16,418 bases of DNA from CAZHMN01 sp964533705 (lineage in GTDB: Bacteria; Electryoneota; B3-LCP). The translations under genes were made by a program, and so were the position numbers. Location: positions 1-16,418 of the forward strand of contig CAZHMN010000067.1 in assembly GCA_964533705.1 (NCBI GenBank). Reading direction: 5' to 3'. This document shows, piece after piece, positions 6,459 through 13,894 of the stretch; positions within the stretch are counted from its first letter, which is position 1, and each line of letters begins with the position of its first letter. The notes under the pieces are model-generated. The model was given only the letters and a program-made list of their open reading frames with translations. It did no database searches and was not told the origin of the DNA.

Positions 6459-8552
6459 ATGAAAAAGCGCAACATAGCTTTTCGCCTGGGACTGACACTC
6501 TTCTTTATCCTGCTGGCCCTGTACTATCTCTACCCGACGTACCGCAACGCTAAGCTCAAAGAGATACAGGAAATGGAGATCAGTTCGCTCGCTCAACAAA
6601 CGAATATCCCCGCAATAGATCTGGCTCGTGCGATCCAGGAAGGTAGAGGGGAAGACGTCATGGATCGAATCGCCGCTGCGGAGGGAATTGATGAAGCAGA
6701 AAAAGCCACCGCCCGTGAAAAAGCCCAGTATCTGTTGGGTAATTTGGCCAATGAGCTCGATAGGAACAGCAGAAAATCCCTGAAGCTGGGTCTCGATTTA
6801 CAAGGGGGAATGCGCCTCGTCTTAGAGGTGGACCTCGTGGAACTGATGAAACAGTTGGCCAAGAACCGAGACGCCCGCTTCGATACGCTTCTGGCCGAAA
6901 TTTCGGCGCGGCTTCGCGATCCCAGCGCGGATTTCAACGAGACCGTTCTGGACGTCTTCGACAGCGCCGACATCCGGCTTTCCCGTTATTTCTTAGAAAC
7001 TCAAGCTTCCAACCGTCAGGTGTTGAACTACCTGGGTGAAGAAGCAGACGACGCCATCGCTCGCTCGCTGGAGATTCTGCGTAACCGAATTGACCAGTTT
7101 GGCGTCAGCGAGCCCTCAATCCTGCGCCAGGGAAAACGGCGCATTGTGGTTGAGCTTCCCGGAGTTCAGGATCCGGCCCGCGCCAGAGGGCTCATCGGTA
7201 AAACGGCCCTGCTGGAGTTTAAACTTCTGGTTGATCCGACACGTGCACAGACGATTCTGGAAGACATTGATACTTTTCTCGCCAAGGAACAGGGAATCGA
7301 GACACCGCAAGATAGCCTGGAGATACCGGAAGAACCTGCGAAAGCGGAGGAAGCCATTGCCGAGGCTGATACGGCTGCGCCACCTGTGGCGAAGGACAAA
7401 GTTATTGACGCAGGCGAGCTTTTCGGTGGCGAGACGGATCTGTCCACCCTGGGTGAAGATACTTCGCTGGTTGTCGCCGAAGGCATCATGGAGGAACACC
7501 CCTTCTACGCCCTGTTGCGCAATGTGGGCGATGAAATCGCCGTCATCAAACAAAATCGCCGCGCCGTTGACGTGATCCTGTCCCGGTCGGACGTGCGCCA
7601 AATCATCCCACCAGACGTCGAATTCCTCTGGTCTAATGAGGCCTTTACGGGACCGGATGGCAACGAATACTGGAATCTCTACATCGTCAAAGCTGAGCCC
7701 GAAATAACCGGTAAATATTTGACCAAAGCGGATGTGGAAATCGGCTCGGGATACACCCCCGGCACCGAAGGTCAACCCATCGTATCGCTGGCAATGAACC
7801 GACAGGGGGCCCGCATCTTTGCACGTGTTACGGGCGCTAACGTTGGCAGAAAGCTGGCCATCGTGCTCGATAAACACGTCTACATGGCTCCCGTTATAAA
7901 GGTAAAAATCCCTGATGGTAGGGCTATCATCGAGGGTTCTGATTCTATGGAGGAGGCCCGAGACCTGGCGATCGTACTGCGCGCCGGCGCACTCCCCGCT
8001 CCTGTGAATATCATTGAAGAGAGGACGGTGGGTCCGTCATTGGGTGCAGATTCCATTTCCAAGGGCAAGTTCTCAGCGATGCTGGCTCTTCTAATGGTGG
8101 GCGTTTTTATGCTCTTTTACTACCGCTTCGCCGGCATCCTGGCAGATCTCGCCCTGATAATGAACATCTTCTTCCTGATGGCCGTCCTGGCCGGATTCCA
8201 GGGCACCTTGACCATGCCGGGTATCGCAGGAATTATTCTCACGATTGGTATGGCGGTGGACGCCAACGTGCTGATTTACGAGCGCATTCGCGAAGAGCTT
8301 CGCACCGGCAAGACGGTTCGCGCCGCGATTGACGCCGGTTATTCCCGCGCCACCGTCACCGTACTGGACGCCAATATAACGACAATGATTGCCAGCATCG
8401 TTCTGTACCAGTTCGGCACGGGGCCGATAAAGGGATTCGCGCTTACGCTGATGATCGGTATTGCGGTTTCACTTTACACTGCGCTCATAGGAACGAGATT
8501 GCTTTTCGATTTATATACTCAAAGGTTCGCCCCCACGAAGTTAAGCATTTAA
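6459..8552 (+). CDS. secD: protein translocase subunit SecD
   Basis: Inner-membrane SecD, which with SecF uses the proton gradient to help complete preprotein export through SecYEG. It has 697 residues, against about 615 in E. coli. The first membrane segment is at residues 8-25. The periplasmic part starts with LGLDLQGGMRLVLEVD (110-125) and continues with RIDQFGVSEP and VVELPGV (to 236). A block from about 260 to 415 includes an acidic Glu/Ala-rich linker (280-345) and HPFYALLRN...DVEFLW, which resembles the corresponding part of Bacteroidota SecDF. RAGALPAP and ERTVGPSLGADS lead into five membrane segments (about 537-690). GMAVDANVLIYERIREEL (598-614) holds the conserved transmembrane Asp601 and Arg609. 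The region between residues 30 and 105 before LGLDLQGG is also longer than usual and helical. First gene of the operon; secF follows after 22 bp. No yajC is adjacent; the upstream neighbour is divergent. Confidence 0.97.
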   Translation: MKKRNIAFRLGLTLFFILLALYYLYPTYRNAKLKEIQEMEISSLAQQTNIPAIDLARAIQEGRGEDVMDRIAAAEGIDEAEKATAREKAQYLLGNLANELDRNSRKSLKLGLDLQGGMRLVLEVDLVELMKQLAKNRDARFDTLLAEISARLRDPSADFNETVLDVFDSADIRLSRYFLETQASNRQVLNYLGEEADDAIARSLEILRNRIDQFGVSEPSILRQGKRRIVVELPGVQDPARARGLIGKTALLEFKLLVDPTRAQTILEDIDTFLAKEQGIETPQDSLEIPEEPAKAEEAIAEADTAAPPVAKDKVIDAGELFGGETDLSTLGEDTSLVVAEGIMEEHPFYALLRNVGDEIAVIKQNRRAVDVILSRSDVRQIIPPDVEFLWSNEAFTGPDGNEYWNLYIVKAEPEITGKYLTKADVEIGSGYTPGTEGQPIVSLAMNRQGARIFARVTGANVGRKLAIVLDKHVYMAPVIKVKIPDGRAIIEGSDSMEEARDLAIVLRAGALPAPVNIIEERTVGPSLGADSISKGKFSAMLALLMVGVFMLFYYRFAGILADLALIMNIFFLMAVLAGFQGTLTMPGIAGIILTIGMAVDANVLIYERIREELRTGKTVRAAIDAGYSRATVTVLDANITTMIASIVLYQFGTGPIKGFALTLMIGIAVSLYTALIGTRLLFDLYTQRFAPTKLSI

Positions 8553-8574
8553 TTATGCGGAAACGGACACTTCT

Positions 8575-9498
8575 ATGGAATGGTTCAAGGACTCAAACAT
8601 CGACTTTCAACATCTTCGCCGCCCGGCGATGAGCTTATCGGCGCTCGCAATACTGATCGGGATTATTTCCATTATCCTGCATGGCGGGCCCAATTATTCC
8701 ATTGACTTCTTAGGTGGAACCTCCATTCAACTGCGCTTTGAAAAACCCGTATCGGAAGGTGAGGTTCGCAGCGCTCTGGCCGAAATTAACCTGAGCGGCA
8801 GCGAAGTGAAGAGAATTTCCGAAATCGGGGCTGAGCCGGAAATCCTGATACGCATCAAAAAAACCGACATAAGCGAAACGACCATAGAGCAGATCAAGGC
8901 CGCAATCAGCAGCAGCCTACCCGAGAACCCGTTCGAAGTCCGATCAATTGATGCGGTGGGTCCGAAAATCGGCGCGGAGCTACGCACTCAGGCGATTTTG
9001 GCCACACTGGTGGCGCTGGGCGGGATTCTAATTTACATCTCCATCCGTTTTGAATTCATCTTTGCGCTGGCGGCCGTTCTGGCTCTATTCCACGACGTTC
9101 TGATCACGCTGGGAATTTTCTCCCTACTCGGCAAGGAGGTTTCCCTGGCCATCGTCGCCGCTTTTCTGACGATCGTGGGGTATTCACTGAATGATACAAT
9201 CGTGGTCTTCGACCGAATTCGTGAAAACCTGAAGAGGTTGCGCGCTAAGCCGTTGGAGGAGATCATAAATACCTCTATCAACCAGACGCTATCGAGAACC
9301 ATCATCACCGGTTTAACGACGCTTTTTGCGGTGGTGATTCTCTACGTCTTCGGCGGAAGCGTTATACGCGACTTTGCATTCGCTATCATTCTGGGCGTCG
9401 TTATAGGAACCTATTCTTCAATCTACATCGCCAGCCCCGTCCTTGTTGAATGGGGTGCCAGGGCAGAAAAACTGAAGAAAAAACGCACGGCCAAATAG
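8575..9498 (+). CDS. secF: protein translocase subunit SecF
   Basis: Inner-membrane partner of SecD, 307 residues, close to the normal SecF length. The first membrane segment is at 20-36, followed by YSIDFLGGTSIQLRF (41-55), a small periplasmic domain to about 130 with VGPKIGAEL, and five further membrane segments from about 138 to 292. The signature VGYSLNDTIVVFDRIREN (201-218) contains the conserved Asp213 and Arg214 of the proton-coupling region. The C-terminus is a short basic tail (KLKKKR). The gene lies 22 bp after secD and 24 bp before purA on the same strand. An earlier ATG at 8555 is in another frame, so 8575 is the start; its Shine-Dalgarno is poor, which hints at dependence on translation of secD. 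The separate secD and secF genes differ from the fused gene of most Bacteroidota. Confidence 0.97.
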   Translation: MEWFKDSNIDFQHLRRPAMSLSALAILIGIISIILHGGPNYSIDFLGGTSIQLRFEKPVSEGEVRSALAEINLSGSEVKRISEIGAEPEILIRIKKTDISETTIEQIKAAISSSLPENPFEVRSIDAVGPKIGAELRTQAILATLVALGGILIYISIRFEFIFALAAVLALFHDVLITLGIFSLLGKEVSLAIVAAFLTIVGYSLNDTIVVFDRIRENLKRLRAKPLEEIINTSINQTLSRTIITGLTTLFAVVILYVFGGSVIRDFAFAIILGVVIGTYSSIYIASPVLVEWGARAEKLKKKRTAK

Positions 9499-9507
9499 AA
9501 GACAGCC

Positions 9508-9516
9508 GGAGAGGAG
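9508..9516 (+). promoter_or_regulatory. strong ribosome binding site of purA
   Basis: GGAGAGGAG lies six bases before the purA ATG at 9523 and fixes that start. It contrasts with the poor sites before secD and secF in the same transcript, so purA is probably translated independently and more efficiently. Confidence 0.75.
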
Positions 9517-9522
9517 AAACTG

Positions 9523-10812
9523 ATGCCCGTCGTGGCGGTGATAGGTGCGCAATGGGGCGATGAAGGGAAAGGCAAAATCGTTGACCTGCTCTCTTCAAAA
9601 GCGGATGTCGTAGCCAGATCTCAGGGGGGTGCGAATGCCGGACATACAATCGAGCGCGGCGAGGAGAAGATTATTCTCCATCTGCTCCCTTCGGGAATCC
9701 TGACTCCGGGCATTCTCTGCCTGATCGGACCCGGAGTCGTGCTGGACCCGGAGGCTTTCATCAAAGAGCTCGATCACGTAAAAACGCTGGGGGTTTCTCT
9801 CCAGGGTCGCCTGACACTTGATTTTCGGACTCACTTAGTATTACCGACTCACAAACTGATTGAAGCCCATCAAGAGAAGGATCGCGGTGAGGACATGATC
9901 GGCACGACTTGTCGGGGTATCGGGCCGACCTATGCGGATAAAGCTTCCCGTCAGGGTGTCAGAGTCGGGGATCTGTTACAGAAATCGAGGCGGTTGAAAG
10001 TCTGCGGTGATCTCTTCGACCATCACGCAGCTCTTTTAAAATGTTTCTATAAACAGATTGAACCGGATCGCAAGGCTTTCCTGGAAATGACCGAAAGATG
10101 GGCTGAGGCTTTAGCTCCCTTCGCGGGAGATACGGTCGAACAGCTTCATCAGGCGTTAGATAGCAACCGGAACGTGCTGCTGGAAGGCGCACAGGGAACG
10201 TTGCTGGATCTCGATTTGGGAACCTATCCCTATGTAACCTCCTCGCATCCGACAATCGGGGGCCCTGTGCTGGGATTGGGCGTCCCACCACGAAAGATTG
10301 ATTTTGTGCTGGGTGTATTGAAGGCTTACTGCACTCGTGTTGGGCGCGGACCCTTCCCTACCGAAATGGATGAGGTGACGGCCGAAGAAATCCGCAAGCG
10401 TGGAGCAGAATTCGGATCGACCACCGGCCGGCCGCGCCGCTGCGGATGGCTGGACTTAATCGCGGCCAGGCAGGCGGCCCGCTGGAACGGGATTGACGGT
10501 TGGGCGGTGACCAAGTTGGACGTTTTAGACGGCCAGAAACCTTTGAAAGCATGCATTGGTTATCAGATTAAGGGTAAAGTCATTACCAGCGTACCGGCCA
10601 CGCATCAAGGATGGGAACAGGTTGAACCGGTTTACGGTGAATTAAAAGGCTGGAAGGACAGTTACTCCAAGCGGAGCATGGAGGACCTGCCGCAGGGTGC
10701 AATCGAGTACCTCGAAACGATTGAGAAGTTTACTCATATTCCGGTTTACATGATCTCTCTCGGAGCAGGTCAGGAGGCGACCATTCTGCCGCGCGGTGAG
10801 ATTATAAAGTAG
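9523..10812 (+). CDS. purA: adenylosuccinate synthetase
   Basis: Catalyses the GTP-dependent joining of IMP and aspartate to adenylosuccinate, the first committed step from IMP to AMP; cytosolic dimer. The 429 residues are a normal full length. Visible signatures are the P-loop GAQWGDEGKGKIVDLL (8-23) with catalytic Asp13, QGGANAGHT with catalytic His41, GIGPTYADKASR (132-143), the IMP-site region EGAQGTLLDLDLGTYPYVTSS from 221, GRGPFPTE (274-281), the aspartate loop GSTTGRPRRCGWLDL (298-312) and the guanine-recognition TKLDVLDG (330-337). Near the C-terminus the usual 'G-P-x-R' after ISxG reads GAGQE (414-418), a small departure near the GTP site. It sits 24 bp after secF and 8 bp before tRNA-Lys, so it is co-transcribed with both. 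No functional link to secretion is needed; this looks like housekeeping clustering. Confidence 0.98.
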   Translation: MPVVAVIGAQWGDEGKGKIVDLLSSKADVVARSQGGANAGHTIERGEEKIILHLLPSGILTPGILCLIGPGVVLDPEAFIKELDHVKTLGVSLQGRLTLDFRTHLVLPTHKLIEAHQEKDRGEDMIGTTCRGIGPTYADKASRQGVRVGDLLQKSRRLKVCGDLFDHHAALLKCFYKQIEPDRKAFLEMTERWAEALAPFAGDTVEQLHQALDSNRNVLLEGAQGTLLDLDLGTYPYVTSSHPTIGGPVLGLGVPPRKIDFVLGVLKAYCTRVGRGPFPTEMDEVTAEEIRKRGAEFGSTTGRPRRCGWLDLIAARQAARWNGIDGWAVTKLDVLDGQKPLKACIGYQIKGKVITSVPATHQGWEQVEPVYGELKGWKDSYSKRSMEDLPQGAIEYLETIEKFTHIPVYMISLGAGQEATILPRGEIIK

Positions 10813-10820
10813 GATCAAAT

Positions 10821-10893
10821 GAGAGTGTAGCTCAGCCGGTAGAGCAGCGGCCTTTTAAGCCGTGGGTCGGGGGTTCGATTCCCCCCATTCTCA
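10821..10893 (+). tRNA. trnK: tRNA-Lys (anticodon UUU)
   Basis: A complete 73-nt cloverleaf. The acceptor stem GAGAGTG pairs with CATTCTC (one G-U). The D stem is GCTC/GAGC. The anticodon stem GCGGC/GCCGT (one G-U) encloses the loop CTTTTAA with anticodon TTT. The T stem GGGGG/CCCCC encloses TTCGATT. The discriminator base is A. CCA is not encoded, so it must be added after transcription. The gene starts 8 bp after the purA stop codon and is followed at once by a terminator hairpin whose first base adjoins the discriminator. Confidence 0.97.
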
Positions 10894-10913
10894 CAAGGAA
10901 AGACCTTGTTTTT
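10894..10913 (+). terminator. intrinsic terminator directly after tRNA-Lys
   Basis: A 5-bp stem (CAAGG at 10894-10898 with CCTTG at 10904-10908), extendable by one A-T pair using the tRNA discriminator base, followed by TTTTT (10909-10913). It would stop the secD-secF-purA-tRNA transcript at the tRNA 3' end. Confidence 0.72.
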
Positions 10914-10924
10914 CTGTTCACTCG

Positions 10925-10958
10925 CCTCAAACTTCAAAAAGGAGATTTGAGGTTTTTT
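10925..10958 (+). terminator. second tandem intrinsic terminator
   Basis: A perfect 7-bp stem (CCTCAAA at 10925-10931 with TTTGAGG at 10946-10952), a 14-nt loop, then TTTTTT (10953-10958). It lies 12 bp past the first terminator and makes a back-up stop for the same transcript. Confidence 0.82.
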
Positions 10959-11135
10959 ATGCAATCATTTATTTTATAATTGACGAATATTTTCCTGTCT
11001 TCTACAAATATCAATTCGCGCAGGGATCATACTAAAGTTACTTTTGCAACAGTATCAAATTTGCCTTTTAACTTGTAAATCTGTCCGAAAGACTTTGGAG
11101 GAGTTCGATTTTGGCTTCTTGAAATGGATAGAAAT

Positions 11136-11155
11136 AAAAAATATATATATTTTTT
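11136..11155. repeat. perfect 20-bp AT palindrome, UP-element-like
   Basis: Six A, four TA steps and six T form a perfect self-complementary 20-bp sequence that ends 7 bp before the -35 box of the next gene. Its position and composition fit an UP element bound by the RNA polymerase alpha subunit, or a site for a nucleoid protein. Confidence 0.6.
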
Positions 11156-11162
11156 CAAGGTA

Positions 11163-11191
11163 TTGACATTCTGATTATATTTAGTTATATT
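11163..11191 (+). promoter_or_regulatory. strong promoter of the FN3 secreted protein gene
   Basis: A perfect TTGACA (11163-11168), a 17-bp spacer, then TATATT (11186-11191) followed by G. Transcription would start near 11198, giving a leader of about 30 nt that contains AAAGGAG and AAGGAG before the ATG. With the AT palindrome just upstream it is the strongest-looking promoter in the window. Confidence 0.8.
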
Positions 11192-11228
11192 GTTATGAAC
11201 TCTTTAATAATATGAAAGGAGAAGGAGC

Positions 11229-13784
11229 ATGCGCGCGACAAATTTAAAGGTTTTGTTCATCGTTTTTTCGGTCGTGTTTTTGGTTTCGAGGATCGGTTAC
11301 GCCCAGGATCCACCTTCCCATCTCACGACAGACGGCTACTTTGACGATCACATTAACCTACATTGGTGGGCTCCTGGAGTGACGGGCAGCGAGTTGACCG
11401 TTTCCCATTACGAAGGGGCCATGACCAATGCACACGCTCATTTTAACGGCGGTGACGCCTGGGCTATCACCGTTGATCCAGACGCTATCGGAGAGTACGA
11501 ACTCTGGGCTGTTTCGATCTATATCCTCTCCGAGGGCGATCCCTACTGGCCCTGGCCCAATGCTATTCATGAACCGCTGATCATCAAGGCCTGGGCGGAC
11601 AACGGCGCCGGTCAACCGGGCGATGAGATTTACAGCCAGCAGGATCAGCACACCGGGCCCGGGAGCTGGCTGGTACACGATGTAACCGGAGTCACAGCCA
11701 CAGGTGTAATCTTCGTTGGGAATGAGCAAATTGACAATAATCCCAACTGTGAGGGAATGGGTGTAGATCCACTATTGAACTTTCCCACACTGAACTGGTA
11801 CCGCATCGGTGGAACCTGGTCTCAGGCTAACGATCTATCCGGTGATCTAATGTTCGAGGCGTTGGTTTTCGGCGACTTTGGCGATGGCATGGAAGCTCGC
11901 TGGGTTGGAGCGAATGGTTCCGTGAAAGCCGATTCCAAGGAGGGCGTCCCGACTGTAGCCACGCTGCATCAAGGCTCGTTGCCCTCGTTCTGGAATCAAT
12001 TCCATCCCTTCCGCGCACCCTCTTACAGTAGCATCAAGCGTACCTATCCTGGCAGTAATGGAACAGATGACCTGGCGTACTACAACATCTATAGAGACGG
12101 GGTCTACTATGCTTCTACTGCAGGAGTGGTTGAGGATTACAGTGATTATGGGGTTGTCGAAGGAACTGAGTACGAGTACAGGGTAAGTGCGTACTATGAC
12201 CCTGAAGGGGAATCTACGCTGACTGACCCGGCGACGGGAGCAGCCAACATGCCGCCTGGTGCACCTACAAACCTGCTGGCCACATCGGATTTGGTTAGTA
12301 CCATGACCTTAACCTGGGACGATCCTACCTTAAATGAGGATGGAACACCCTGCGTTGACTTGGCAGGATTGAAGATCTACCGTGACGCTGTGTTCCTGGC
12401 TCAGGTCGCCCCCGGCGTGGAAACCTACGATGACGTTCCCCCCGATCCCATGACTCGCTACACCTGGTCAGTAACTGGCATTGATGAGGTGCCCAACGAA
12501 GGACCGGCGGCTCAAGTTACCGGTGCAGTGATTTCACCCTGGCAGCAGATCCCCTACCAGTGGGTGGAGATTTCCGGAATCGGAACACCCTCGGGCGTCA
12601 CAGGCGACGATCAAAACCTGGGGCCCTTTTATTTCGGGTTTGACTTCGAATTCTATGGTAACACGTTCAATGGTATCCGGATTTGCTCGAACGGCTTCCT
12701 CTCGTTCACTTCTACCAGCACGGCCTACTCCAATTACCCCATCCCCACCTCAGCGGAGCCCAACAATCTGATCGCCCTTTTCTGGGATGACCTCAATCCC
12801 TCCACCGGCGGTACCATCTGGTATCTGCGCGATACGCCAAACCAGCGCTTCATCGTGGAGTACGACCACGTTAACTATTACTCCGGCGGTGGCAACGTGA
12901 CCGTACAGGTCATTTTCAATGCCGACGGTTCGATGATCTACGCGTATAATTCGATCGCCGGCGTGAACAATTCCTGCACGGTAGGAATCGAGAATGCCAC
13001 GGGCACGGACGGCGAACAGGTCTGCTACAATGGCACGGGCGATTTCATCCCGACCTCCGAAACAGCTATCGGTTGGTGGATGGCGGCTGGTCCGCCCCCT
13101 GATGTGAGTATTACGTTGACTCCCTACGGAGCGCCCATTGTAATTCCTGCGAGCGGTGGCAGCTTCGATTTCAACATCGCCCTTACCAACAACGAAACCG
13201 GACCTGCGACCTTTGGCGCCTGGATTATGGTCCAACTACCGAACGGTACTTGGTACGGACCGGTATTGGGGCCTGTCAACCTCACCCTGCCCGGTGGAAT
13301 TACTATCAACAGAGACAGAACGCAGGCCGTCCCCGGCGGCGCACCCTCTGGAACTTACACCTATGAGGGACGGGTCGGAGCTTACCCCGGCACTATCTGG
13401 GATAGCGACAGCTTTACGTTCGAGAAATCTGCTACAGGCGATGGCAGCTTCGTTCCTGGCTGGAGCAATTGCGGTGCAGGATTTGATGAATGGACAACTG
13501 AACCAGCAATCGAGATCGCTTCCGACTTCGATCTGCTCGGAAACTACCCCAATCCATTCAATCCCTCCACCACGCTTTCGTTTGCACTGCCGGAAGCGGC
13601 CAGAATGAATCTATCCGTCTATGACGTTTCTGGTCGGCTGGTCGCCACGCTGGTGGACGGCTGGCGTGAAGCGGGAATACACGAAGTGATCTTCGACGGA
13701 TCGAACTTAGCTTCGGGCATTTATATCTACCGCATGAATGCCGGAGATTTCACCGCCAACGGTAAGATGGTTCTGATTAAATAG
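11229..13784 (+). CDS. secreted fibronectin type III / nidogen-like protein with T9SS sorting domain
   Basis: An 851-residue exported protein. Residues 1-25 are a signal peptide ending GYA-Q. Residues about 33-235 are a beta-rich region (WAVSIYI, IIKAWADNGAGQPGD, GVIFVG) that I cannot assign. About 270-340 is one fibronectin type III-like unit (YYNIYRDGVYYAST...EYEYRVSAYY), and 343-433 a clearer second one (PTNLLATS, LKIYRD, YTWSVTGID). Residues 436-622 are a nidogen-like sandwich with FEFYGNTF, ICSNGFLSF and ALFWDDL, matching the one in the gingipain-like protein. Residues 625-735 are the shared IPASGGSFDF module, and 763-851 the sorting domain (NYPNPFNPSTT, YDVSGRLV, NLASGIYIYR, final K). 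AAGGAG sits just before the ATG. It is probably a cell-surface adhesin or carbohydrate-binding structural protein; no catalytic motif is visible. It is a single-gene unit with a strong promoter and its own terminator. Confidence 0.86.
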   Translation: MRATNLKVLFIVFSVVFLVSRIGYAQDPPSHLTTDGYFDDHINLHWWAPGVTGSELTVSHYEGAMTNAHAHFNGGDAWAITVDPDAIGEYELWAVSIYILSEGDPYWPWPNAIHEPLIIKAWADNGAGQPGDEIYSQQDQHTGPGSWLVHDVTGVTATGVIFVGNEQIDNNPNCEGMGVDPLLNFPTLNWYRIGGTWSQANDLSGDLMFEALVFGDFGDGMEARWVGANGSVKADSKEGVPTVATLHQGSLPSFWNQFHPFRAPSYSSIKRTYPGSNGTDDLAYYNIYRDGVYYASTAGVVEDYSDYGVVEGTEYEYRVSAYYDPEGESTLTDPATGAANMPPGAPTNLLATSDLVSTMTLTWDDPTLNEDGTPCVDLAGLKIYRDAVFLAQVAPGVETYDDVPPDPMTRYTWSVTGIDEVPNEGPAAQVTGAVISPWQQIPYQWVEISGIGTPSGVTGDDQNLGPFYFGFDFEFYGNTFNGIRICSNGFLSFTSTSTAYSNYPIPTSAEPNNLIALFWDDLNPSTGGTIWYLRDTPNQRFIVEYDHVNYYSGGGNVTVQVIFNADGSMIYAYNSIAGVNNSCTVGIENATGTDGEQVCYNGTGDFIPTSETAIGWWMAAGPPPDVSITLTPYGAPIVIPASGGSFDFNIALTNNETGPATFGAWIMVQLPNGTWYGPVLGPVNLTLPGGITINRDRTQAVPGGAPSGTYTYEGRVGAYPGTIWDSDSFTFEKSATGDGSFVPGWSNCGAGFDEWTTEPAIEIASDFDLLGNYPNPFNPSTTLSFALPEAARMNLSVYDVSGRLVATLVDGWREAGIHEVIFDGSNLASGIYIYRMNAGDFTANGKMVLIK

Positions 13785-13810
13785 TTCGTTAAGTCAACGG
13801 GAATAACATC

Positions 13811-13855
13811 AAAAGGGGTTGGAGATTTTCAAGCGAATCTCCAACCCCTGCTGTT
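13811..13855. terminator. bidirectional terminator between convergent genes
   Basis: A perfect 14-bp stem (13814-13827 with 13836-13849) and 8-nt loop lie 29 bp past the FN3 gene stop. On the plus strand it is followed by GCTGTTTATT, a poor U-tract. On the minus strand the four A at 13811-13814 supply TTTT, so it can also stop the leftward Tricorn-like transcript. Confidence 0.8.
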
Positions 13856-13894
13856 TATTAGTTCTTTGATTTATTCTGTAGATTAGAATTGTTG

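Larger units (their letters stand above)
10894..11228. other. intergenic region between tRNA-Lys and the FN3 protein gene
   Basis: A 335-bp AT-rich gap. It holds two tandem terminators at its left end, a 20-bp AT palindrome and a strong promoter at its right end, and about 170 bp between them (10960-11130) in which I find no credible gene. One weak promoter-like match (TTGACG, 17 bp, TACAAA at 10980-11008) lies in that stretch. Confidence 0.65.

Noticed and set aside
7116..7877. Long open frame antisense to secD (253 codons)
   Set aside because: It lies wholly inside a well-conserved secD and has no ribosome site or recognisable protein features; it is a by-product of secD codon use. The same holds for the antisense frame at 6593-6973.
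10801..10820. Dedicated promoter for tRNA-Lys
   Set aside because: TATAAA at 10803-10808 could be a -10 box, but the bases 17 bp upstream (ACCATT) do not resemble a -35, and the purA stop leaves almost no space.
10980..11008. Promoter-like TTGACG, 17 bp, TACAAA in the gap after tRNA-Lys
   Set aside because: The -10 box matches at only four of six positions, the sequence is AT-rich so chance matches are expected, and no gene or hairpin-plus-U-tract follows that would mark a small RNA.
6459..13784. A dedicated secretion island made of secDF and the three sorting-domain proteins
   Set aside because: No type IX machinery genes (por, gld or spr homologues) are present, purA and tRNA-Lys sit in the operon, and sorting-domain proteins are numerous in such genomes, so their closeness to secDF may be chance.
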